Positions 1-5,088 of a stretch of DNA of 7,081 bases are shown here, piece after piece. The notes under the pieces are model-generated. The model did not search any database. It had not been told where the DNA came from and was given only the letters and a program-made list of their open reading frames with translations. This stretch comes from Pirellulales bacterium. Lineage in GTDB: Bacteria; Planctomycetota; Planctomycetia; Pirellulales; JALHPA01. Positions within the stretch are counted from its first letter, which is position 1. Every line of letters begins with the position of its first letter. The DNA lies in the NCBI GenBank assembly GCA_022842745.1, contig JALHPA010000128.1, positions 1 to 7,081 of the forward strand, written 5' to 3'. The translations under genes were made by a program, and so were the position numbers.

Positions 1-432
1 CCAGTCGATCCCAGCGGCGACCGACGCCGTCGTTCCCGCCCCAGCGTCGTCCAGCACCTTGCCAATCAACAACCGGCACTCGGGCGCCACCCCGACCACG
101 CCGCGCTCGTTCTTCCGCGCCGCCACAATCCCCGCGGTGTGCGTGCCGTGACCGTTGCGGTCGGCGGCTCCGGTGCGGCCGCCGGTAAAGTCGCGTGCGT
201 CGTCGATTGCGCCATCCAGATCCGGATGGCTCTCGTCGATCCCGGTATCCAATATGGCGACGCGAACGCCCTCCCCCTGTGTCGCTTTCCAATGGGGCGG
301 CACATTCAACGCGGCCAGTCCCCAATCGATCGTCTCGCGCAGTTCGCTGGCGGCGATCTGCGCCTCCACGCGAAACGGCGGCAGCCGCCAAATCCGCCGG
401 CGGCCAGGGCGGTTTACAGAATTCGTGGTCAT
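1..432 (-). CDS. S8 family (subtilisin-like) serine peptidase, N-terminal 144 residues, truncated by window edge
   Basis: This is a serine endopeptidase of the subtilisin fold. The reading frame is open from the ATG at 432-430 to base 1, giving 144 residues with the rest of the gene outside the window. Two of the three catalytic residues are visible: Asp62 in the motif AILDTGIDESHPDL and His95 in NGHGTHTAGIV. The stretch GVVGVAPECRLLIGKVL (about 111-127) is the usual strand that follows the His helix. The catalytic Ser and the oxyanion Asn would lie beyond the window. Only about 50 residues precede the catalytic core. They are basic at the start (PGRRRIW) and contain no hydrophobic signal segment and no long I9-type prodomain, which resembles intracellular subtilisins with a short propeptide. 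The start codon overlaps the stop of the upstream gene (ATGA), which supports this start and suggests translational coupling. Family assignment is secure; substrate and location are unknown. Confidence 0.93.
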   Translation of the reverse strand, partial: MTTNSVNRPGRRRIWRLPPFRVEAQIAASELRETIDWGLAALNVPPHWKATQGEGVRVAILDTGIDESHPDLDGAIDDARDFTGGRTGAADRNGHGTHTAGIVAARKNERGVVGVAPECRLLIGKVLDDAGAGTTASVAAGIDW

Positions 433-914
433 AAGGGTCGGCGGAGTTGGCGAAGCAAGGACAGGATTTGCAACACAATCGGCAGCCAATCGACAAACGA
501 CTGGCCATCCACGGTGACGGGCGGCGCCGGCGGATTCGCTGCGGCAGCGGCGATCGAGGGCTGCGCCGGCGACGGCGTATCGGGCTTATCGCCGGGAGTC
601 ACGGCCGAGCCGACATACGAATCCATCACCCGGGCCAGGTAGCGCACGATCGCCAGCGCCAACTCGAACAGCTCGCGGTCGTCCAACAGCATCCGCAGCC
701 GCGCCGTCCAACGCGGATCGACTCCGGCGAACTGCGCCAAGCGAAGCAAGAGTTCCAACGACTGGCGCAAACCCTCCGGCGCGGTTAACGGCTGTTCGAT
801 GCCACGCAGCGCGGATAACAATTCCAGCATTTCGGACAACTTGCCGAATCGCAGCCAGATCGGCTGCCGCGACGGAGACGCCCCGCCGGCAACGTAGGGA
901 ACGGTGTGGTTCAT
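429..914 (-). CDS. Hypothetical leucine-rich helical protein, 161 aa, coupled to the S8 peptidase
   Basis: I do not recognise this family. The chosen start is the ATG at 914-912, beginning MNHTVPYVAGG. A further in-frame ATG at 998 would add 28 residues (PNFSPPPCDLTVRT and similar) that look like non-coding sequence, and no clear Shine-Dalgarno motif precedes either. Visible parts are: a polar N-terminus (1-20); a leucine-rich helical region at about 24-100 with Leu/Glu/Arg heptad-like stretches (LSEMLELLSALRG, LRQSLELLLRLAQF, ELFELALAIVRYLARVMD); a Pro/Ala/Thr linker at about 105-135; and a short amphipathic C-terminal helix ending VDWLPIVLQILSLLRQLRR. There is no signal peptide. The C-terminal helix might touch a membrane or a partner protein. 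The 4-base overlap with the peptidase gene suggests the two products are made together, so a chaperone, inhibitor, adaptor or substrate role is possible but unproven. The linker composition and coupling favour a real gene. Confidence 0.72.
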   Translation of the reverse strand: MNHTVPYVAGGASPSRQPIWLRFGKLSEMLELLSALRGIEQPLTAPEGLRQSLELLLRLAQFAGVDPRWTARLRMLLDDRELFELALAIVRYLARVMDSYVGSAVTPGDKPDTPSPAQPSIAAAAANPPAPPVTVDGQSFVDWLPIVLQILSLLRQLRRPL

Positions 915-1008
915 TGGCTCACGTGGGGTTAGGGTGCGGACGGTTAGGTCGCACGGGGGAGGCGAAAAATTCGGCCGGAAGGCCACGGTGGGTGGCAACG
1001 TACGCCGC

Positions 1009-1323
1009 TTACGTCGGTATTCGATCCAGCAGCCGGTCCAGGGCCTGGACCAGCAGGGCGTGGTCGCGATGGCGCGCGTCCCGATCCGCGGACAGTTCCT
1101 GCCGCAGCGCCTCGATTCCCGCCCGGTGGACGTCCCGTTCCGCCGCCAGCTCGCCGCGAAACACGGCCAGCATTTCCGGAATCGAACGCGAAGCGGTATG
1201 CCAGGCGTACCACCCCAGAATGGCCGTCGCGGTCAAATTGCCGAGACTGTCGAAGGGGGGCTGCCCCAATGCCCCCGCCACAGCCGCCGCGGAGGTCGAT
1301 CCGGCGAGCAGGAACAGCTTCAT
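1009..1323 (-). CDS. Small membrane-anchored coiled-coil protein, 104 aa, function unknown
   Basis: The start is set by the ATG at 1323-1321 (MKLFLLAGSTSAAAV), preceded by a good Shine-Dalgarno sequence. A longer frame to 1449 exists, but its extra residues come from the structured leader and have no protein-like character. Residues 3-20 are a small-residue hydrophobic segment that could be a signal sequence or first membrane helix. After a short loop (QPPFDSLGN), residues about 29-45 form a second hydrophobic segment (LTATAILGWYAWHTA). Residues about 49-102 are strongly charged and predicted helical (FRGELAAERDVHRAG, LRQELSADRDARHRD), most likely a coiled coil, ending LLDRIPT. The pattern of one or two membrane segments followed by a coiled coil recalls small holin-like or phage-derived membrane proteins, but that is only a resemblance. 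It is the first gene of the minus-strand group, 94 bp ahead of the 161-aa protein. Confidence 0.7.
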   Translation of the reverse strand: MKLFLLAGSTSAAAVAGALGQPPFDSLGNLTATAILGWYAWHTASRSIPEMLAVFRGELAAERDVHRAGIEALRQELSADRDARHRDHALLVQALDRLLDRIPT

Positions 1324-1331
1324 AGGCCGCA

Positions 1332-1337
1332 CTCCTT
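1332..1337 (-). promoter_or_regulatory. Shine-Dalgarno sequence for the 104-aa membrane protein
   Basis: On the minus strand this reads AAGGAG, followed by 8 bases and then the ATG at 1323-1321. The match and spacing are near ideal, and this decides the start codon in favour of the shorter 104-aa protein over the longer frame beginning at 1449. Confidence 0.75.
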
Positions 1338-1381
1338 CAATCCCGGGCCACCGGCCGCCACGAAAGCAGCCGGAAGCGCGC

Positions 1382-1438
1382 AAAAAAAGCCCGCGGCCGG
1401 GACCGCGCCACACCTGGCGCAAGCTCCGGTCGCGGGCT
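1382..1438 (-). terminator. Terminator-like hairpin with U-run, located in the leader of the minus-strand operon
   Basis: Read on the minus strand, the 13-base arms 1438-1426 and 1400-1388 pair with a single mismatch (1430 against 1396). Inside them is a perfect 6-bp stem, GCGCCA/TGGCGC (1420-1415 with 1410-1405) with a 4-base loop. The 3' side runs straight into seven T residues (1388-1382). This is the classic form of a Rho-independent terminator and it works in the minus direction only. It sits about 60 bases upstream of the first minus-strand gene, and the gene on its other side is transcribed away from it. It therefore ends no visible upstream gene. Likely readings are a transcription attenuator in the operon's 5' leader, the end of a short minus-strand RNA, or a block against antisense transcription from the 1763 gene. 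The structure is seen directly; the role is inferred. Confidence 0.6.
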
Positions 1439-1448
1439 CTGGAAAACA

Positions 1449-1466
1449 CCCGATCCAGCGATCGGG
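1449..1466 (-). other. Perfect 7-bp hairpin upstream of the terminator-like element
   Basis: CCCGATC (1449-1455) and GATCGGG (1460-1466) are exact inverted repeats around a 4-base loop. On the minus strand the hairpin is followed by TGTTTT and then, 10 bases on, by the larger terminator-like structure at 1438-1382. The two could form a tandem structured leader or small RNA. It could equally be a dyad operator for a DNA-binding protein, since the same symmetry exists in the duplex. Confidence 0.4.
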
Positions 1467-1513
1467 CTTGTCAGATACCGTTGATGATGAACCGAGGCTA
1501 ACACAGCCCGTGG

Positions 1514-1519
1514 TACAAT
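1514..1519 (+). promoter_or_regulatory. Possible extended -10 element
   Basis: TACAAT preceded by TGG (1511-1513) fits an extended -10 hexamer (TGnTAnAAT-like) for plus-strand transcription towards the cytochrome gene at 1763. No good -35 hexamer lies at the expected distance and the leader would be long (about 240 bases), so this is a weaker candidate than the TATAAT at 1639. Confidence 0.25.
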
Positions 1520-1598
1520 TTCAAGCGCCCAATCGGCGAAATCCAACGTCCCCTTCGGGCGCTTTCGCCTCAGACTGTTCTGCGAGCGACCATCCCGG

Positions 1599-1644
1599 AA
1601 AAACTCGCCGAAAAACGCCCAAAAACGCTCGGCTGGGTTATAAT
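1599..1644 (+). promoter_or_regulatory. Candidate promoter: phased A-tracts and TATAAT upstream of the DUF1549/DUF1553 gene
   Basis: TATAAT at 1639-1644 matches the sigma-70 -10 consensus exactly. No TTGACA-like hexamer lies 16-18 bases upstream. Instead there are three A5 tracts at 1599-1603, 1611-1615 and 1621-1625, spaced 12 and 10 bases apart, that is roughly one helical turn. The last two form a near-perfect 10-base tandem repeat (AAAAACGCCC then AAAAACGCTC). Such phasing is known to bend DNA, and A-rich upstream DNA can act like an UP element. A 10-base direct repeat overlapping the -35 position is also what activator-dependent promoters show. Transcription would start near 1650, leaving a leader of about 110 bases before the ATG at 1763. 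Confidence 0.45.
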
Positions 1645-1645
1645 C

Positions 1646-1669
1646 GGAGGTCCCAGGGAACCTCCCTGG
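1646..1669 (+). other. Two overlapping, mutually exclusive hairpins just after the -10 element
   Basis: GGAGGT (1646-1651) pairs with ACCTCC (1660-1665), and separately CCAGGGA (1653-1659) pairs with TCCCTGG (1663-1669). The second arms share 1663-1665 and the loop of the first contains the left arm of the second, so only one can form at a time. The block lies at the expected transcription start of the candidate promoter. It could be an operator with dyad symmetry or a 5' RNA structure. The pairing is seen; any function is inferred. Confidence 0.35.
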
Positions 1670-1762
1670 TTGCACAACAACACCCCCCCGGACGGAACGG
1701 CGCGGTACGCCAGCAAGGCGCGGCCTGCCGTCTGGTTTCGGCTCACGGTTTTTCAAGAAACG

Positions 1763-4700
1763 ATGAAGCCAGCGATTACCCCTCGGAACGTGCGCATCGG
1801 CGCGGTTTGGACAGGATCGGTTTCTTTGGCGATCGCTCTCGCCTGTTGGCACGCAGGAACGCAAGCCGCCGACGAGTCCCCCCAAGAACTTCCGCCGCCG
1901 GCGTCCCGCGCGATCGACTACAAGGAAGTGGCCGCCCTGCTCGAAGCCCGCTGCTACGCCTGCCACGGACCGAAAAAACAGGAGGGGGGGCTGCGGCTGG
2001 ACCGCAAGACAGACGCCCTTCGCGGCGGCGAAATCGGCAAAGCCATCCTCCCCGGCGACAGCGCCAAGAGCCTGCTCATCCAGGCCGTCGCCGGCACGAC
2101 CGACGATGTGGCCCGAATGCCCGAGAAGGGCGACCCGCTCACTCCGGACGAAATCGGCCTGTTGCGGGCATGGATCGATCAGGGGGCTACATTTCCGGCC
2201 GACTCCTCGGCGGCAAGGAAAGATCCGGCCGAACACTGGGCGTTCAAACGGCCGGTGCGTCCTCCGCTGCCGGAGGTAAAGGATGCGAACTGGGTTCGCA
2301 ATCCCCTGGATCGTTTCATCCTCGCCCGCTTGGAGCGCGAGCAACTCCGACCCTCGCCCGCAGCCGAGAAGACGACGCTGTTGCGACGGCTGTCGCTCGA
2401 TCTGATCGGCCTCCCCCCGTCGATCGCGGAACTGGATGCGTACCTGGCGGACTCCTCGCCCGACGCCTATGAGAAGCAGGTGGAACGGCTGCTCGCCTCG
2501 CCCCATTACGGCGAACGCTGGGCGCGGCACTGGCTGGATGCCGCCCGCTATGCCGACAGCGACGGCTTCGAGAAGGACAAATCGCGCAACGTGTTCTTCT
2601 ACCGCGACTGGGTGGTCAACTCGCTCAATCGCGATCTCCCCTACGATCAGTTTTTGATCGAGCAATTGGCCGGCGACCAGTTGCCCAACCCCACCCAGGA
2701 CCAGATCGTGGCCACCGGGTTCTTGCGCCACAGCATGGTCAACGAAGAGGGGGGCATCGACCCCGAGCAGTTCCGGATGGAGGCGATGTTCGACCGCATG
2801 GACGCCATCGGCAAGAGCATGCTCGGACTGACGATCCAGTGCGCCCAGTGCCATTCGCACAAGTTCGATCCGCTCTCCCAAGAGGAATACTATCGCCTCT
2901 TCGCCTATCTGAATAACGATCACGAGCCGCAGCAAATCGTCTACGCCCCGGACGAACTGGCAAACAAGGACCGGCTGACGAGGGAGATCGCGTCCATCGA
3001 AGACGATCTCCGCCACCGGCATCCCGATTGGCAAGACAAAATGAGCCAATGGGAAGACCAGGCCAAACGCTCCGCGATCGCCTGGACGGTGCTCTCCCCC
3101 GACGATTTCCTCGACCCGGACGGCGGCACCAAGTTACGGCTGCTCAACGATCAATCGATGCTCTGCTGCGGCTATGCCCCCACCCACTGCACGTTCCGGG
3201 TCTCCGGCAAGACCGATCTGTCCAAGATCACCGCCATCCGCCTGGATACGCTGCTCGACCCCAATCTTCCCTGCGGCGGTCCGGGACGCTCCTTCAAAGG
3301 AACATTCGCCCTCTCCAACATCGAGGTCGAAGCCGCCGCCCCCAGCGAGCCGGACAAGAAAAGCGACGTCAAGCTCGCCGCCGCGACAGCCGACTTCTCC
3401 CAGCCGGAATCCCCCCTCGAACCAAACTTCGACGATCGCTCCGGCGCCAAAAAGACCATCGGTCCCGTGGCCTTCGCCATCGATGACAAGGACGAAACCG
3501 CCTGGTCGATCGACGCCGGTCCCGGCCGCCGCAATCGCGACCGCAACGCCGTCTTCCGCTTCGAAAAACCAGTCGAAATCGCTGGCGGAGCACGCTTGAC
3601 CGTCCAATTGCACCAGCATCACGGCGGCTGGAACAGCGACGACCACCAGAACAACCTGCTCGGCCGCTTCCGCATCTCCGTCACCTCCGCCGATGCACCG
3701 GCGGCCGATCCCGTCCCCAGCGACGTGCGAAAAATCCTCGACCTCCCCCGCGACCAGCGTTCGCCGGCCCAGGTCGCAGCCGTGTTCTCCTATTGGCGGA
3801 CCACGGTTGCGGAATGGAAAGAGGCCAACGACCGAATCGACGGTCTCTGGAAGCAATGGCCGGCGGGTTCGACCTCCCTCACCCTCATGGCTCGCGACGA
3901 ACCGCGCGAAACCGCCCTCCTCAAGCGCGGAGACTTCCTCAAGCCTGGCAAAAAGGTCGGCCCCGGCACGCCCGCCTTCCTCCATCCCCTCCCGGCCGAT
4001 GCCCCCCCCACACGGCTCACCTTCGCCCGCTGGCTGGCCGATAAAAACAGCCCCACCACCGCCCGCGTCTTCGTCAACCGCGTCTGGCAATCCTACTTTG
4101 GCACTGGCATCGTCAGCACCAGCGAGGACTTTGGCATGCAGGCCGACTCGCCTTCGCATCCGGAGTTGCTCGATTGGCTGGCTTGCGAGTTCATGGACCG
4201 CGGCTGGAAAATCAAGGACCTGCACCGCCAAGTCGTCACTTCCGCCGCCTACCGGCAATCCTCCCGTGTGACGCCGGAACTTTTGGCCAAGGACTCCTAC
4301 AACCGGCTGCTGGCCCGCGCCCCGCGCCTGCGCGTCGAGGGGGAGATCGTCCGGGACGTAGCCCTGGCGGCCAGCGGCCTGCTCAATCGCAAGCTCGGCG
4401 GACCGAGCGTCATGCCTCCGGCCCCGGCGTTTTTGTTACTACACCCCGGCAGCTATGCCCCGTTCCCTTGGGTCGATGCCACAGGAGACGACCGCTACCG
4501 CCGAGCCCTCTATACCTTCCGCCGCCGCTCCACGCCTTACCCAGCACTGGCTACGTTCGACGTCCCCAACGCCGATACCGCCTGCGTCCGGCGGATGCGC
4601 TCGAATACCCCCCTGCAAGCGCTCACCACCCTGAACGAAACGCTGTTCATGGAATCGGCCCAGGCCCTGGCCCGTCGCATTCTGGCGGAGGGAGGAACCA

Positions 4701-4963
4701 CGGACGAACAGCGGCTCGCTTACGGCTTCCGCCTCTGCACCAGCCGCCTCCCCACCGACGACGAACAGTCCGAGTTGCTCGCCCTGATCGCCAAACAGCG
4801 GTCCCGTATCGCCGCAGGCTGGATCAGCCCCTGGCAACTCGCCACCGGCAAAGAGTCCAAACCCGATTCGCTCCCCCCAGGAGCCAACCCGGCCGATTGG
4901 GCCGCCTACACGGTCGCCGCCCGGGTGCTGCTCAACCTGGACGAGACCATCACCAAGGAATAA
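1763..4963 (+). CDS. DUF1549/DUF1553 (PSCyt1/PSD1) planctomycete-type dihaem cytochrome c protein, 1066 aa, complete
   Basis: This is an exported multidomain cytochrome-like protein of the kind expanded in Planctomycetes and Verrucomicrobia. The family's reaction is unestablished; redox roles tied to polysaccharide breakdown have been proposed. The start is the ATG at 1763, because it begins a signal peptide (basic PRNVR, hydrophobic core about 13-30, likely cleavage after Ala35 in TQA|AD). A TTG at 1670 would add 31 residues ahead of it. Domains in order: PSCyt1 cytochrome c at about 50-145 with haem site C64YACH68 and probable axial ligand Met119 (ARMPEKGDPL); DUF1549 at about 178-385, with ERWARHWLDAARYAD and a second CxxCH, C360AQCH364, before SHKFDPLSQEEYY; a helical stretch then a beta-rich insert at about 440-645 resembling a carbohydrate-binding or discoidin-like sandwich; and DUF1553 at about 751-1062 (LTFARWLADKNSP, RVFVNRVWQSYFG, MRSNTPLQALTTLN, ending VLLNLDETITKE). 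It is intact and followed 125 bp later by another dihaem protein gene. Confidence 0.95.
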   Translation: MKPAITPRNVRIGAVWTGSVSLAIALACWHAGTQAADESPQELPPPASRAIDYKEVAALLEARCYACHGPKKQEGGLRLDRKTDALRGGEIGKAILPGDSAKSLLIQAVAGTTDDVARMPEKGDPLTPDEIGLLRAWIDQGATFPADSSAARKDPAEHWAFKRPVRPPLPEVKDANWVRNPLDRFILARLEREQLRPSPAAEKTTLLRRLSLDLIGLPPSIAELDAYLADSSPDAYEKQVERLLASPHYGERWARHWLDAARYADSDGFEKDKSRNVFFYRDWVVNSLNRDLPYDQFLIEQLAGDQLPNPTQDQIVATGFLRHSMVNEEGGIDPEQFRMEAMFDRMDAIGKSMLGLTIQCAQCHSHKFDPLSQEEYYRLFAYLNNDHEPQQIVYAPDELANKDRLTREIASIEDDLRHRHPDWQDKMSQWEDQAKRSAIAWTVLSPDDFLDPDGGTKLRLLNDQSMLCCGYAPTHCTFRVSGKTDLSKITAIRLDTLLDPNLPCGGPGRSFKGTFALSNIEVEAAAPSEPDKKSDVKLAAATADFSQPESPLEPNFDDRSGAKKTIGPVAFAIDDKDETAWSIDAGPGRRNRDRNAVFRFEKPVEIAGGARLTVQLHQHHGGWNSDDHQNNLLGRFRISVTSADAPAADPVPSDVRKILDLPRDQRSPAQVAAVFSYWRTTVAEWKEANDRIDGLWKQWPAGSTSLTLMARDEPRETALLKRGDFLKPGKKVGPGTPAFLHPLPADAPPTRLTFARWLADKNSPTTARVFVNRVWQSYFGTGIVSTSEDFGMQADSPSHPELLDWLACEFMDRGWKIKDLHRQVVTSAAYRQSSRVTPELLAKDSYNRLLARAPRLRVEGEIVRDVALAASGLLNRKLGGPSVMPPAPAFLLLHPGSYAPFPWVDATGDDRYRRALYTFRRRSTPYPALATFDVPNADTACVRRMRSNTPLQALTTLNETLFMESAQALARRILAEGGTTDEQRLAYGFRLCTSRLPTDDEQSELLALIAKQRSRIAAGWISPWQLATGKESKPDSLPPGANPADWAAYTVAARVLLNLDETITKE

Positions 4964-5088
4964 CAGTCCAGCGAATCGATACCGCTCGTCCGCGGCCCAA
5001 TTCAAACAGGCGCTTCAGAGGTCCTCCACCCCCTGAGGCGCTGTGCTCGGTCCAATAGAAAGTGGAGAGTCTCCTGTCCGAGGAATCC
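4964..5088 (+). other. Intergenic spacer with imperfect hairpin (5009-5042)
   Basis: This 125-bp gap lies between two genes of the same orientation. GGCGCTTCAG (5009-5018) can pair with CTGAGGCGCT (5033-5042), a 10-bp stem with two G-U pairs as RNA. No T-run follows, so it is not a convincing intrinsic terminator. It may instead stabilise the 3' end of an upstream message or mark an RNA processing point. A small odd-centred palindrome, GGAGAGTCTCC, is at 5064-5074. No clear promoter was seen, so read-through from the upstream gene is the simplest model. Confidence 0.35.
5080..5084 (+). promoter_or_regulatory. Shine-Dalgarno sequence for the DUF6797-type cytochrome gene
   Basis: GAGGA is separated by 4 bases from the ATG at 5089-5091. 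The spacing is slightly short but acceptable. It supports this ATG, which also begins a clear signal peptide. Confidence 0.5.

Noticed and set aside
139..788. Plus-strand open frames over the S8 peptidase and 161-aa genes
   Set aside because: They overlap the peptidase frame, which has unmistakable catalytic motifs on the minus strand, and have no domain features of their own.
965..984. Small hairpin with T5 tail between the 104-aa and 161-aa genes (minus strand)
   Set aside because: The stem is only about 4-5 bp (GGCC/GGCC with a TTCC loop), too weak to call a terminator, though it might slightly reduce read-through.
1670..1762. Upstream TTG start for the DUF1549/DUF1553 gene
   Set aside because: It would place 31 non-signal-like residues before a good signal peptide and would start at the end of the hairpin block. 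The ATG at 1763 is far more likely.
904..2472. Plus-strand open frame of 522 codons
   Set aside because: It runs antisense through the 104-aa gene, across the intergenic region and out of frame into the cytochrome gene. The Arg/Pro/Gly-rich product is typical of an out-of-frame shadow.
1337..3049. Minus-strand open frame of 570 codons
   Set aside because: It is antisense to the DUF1549/DUF1553 gene and to the leader hairpins. Its composition follows from codon bias in the opposite GC-rich strand and no domain is recognisable.
3134..4258. Minus-strand open frame of 374 codons
   Set aside because: It lies wholly inside the cytochrome gene on the opposite strand, is very rich in Gly/Val/Glu and has no recognisable domain or start signal.
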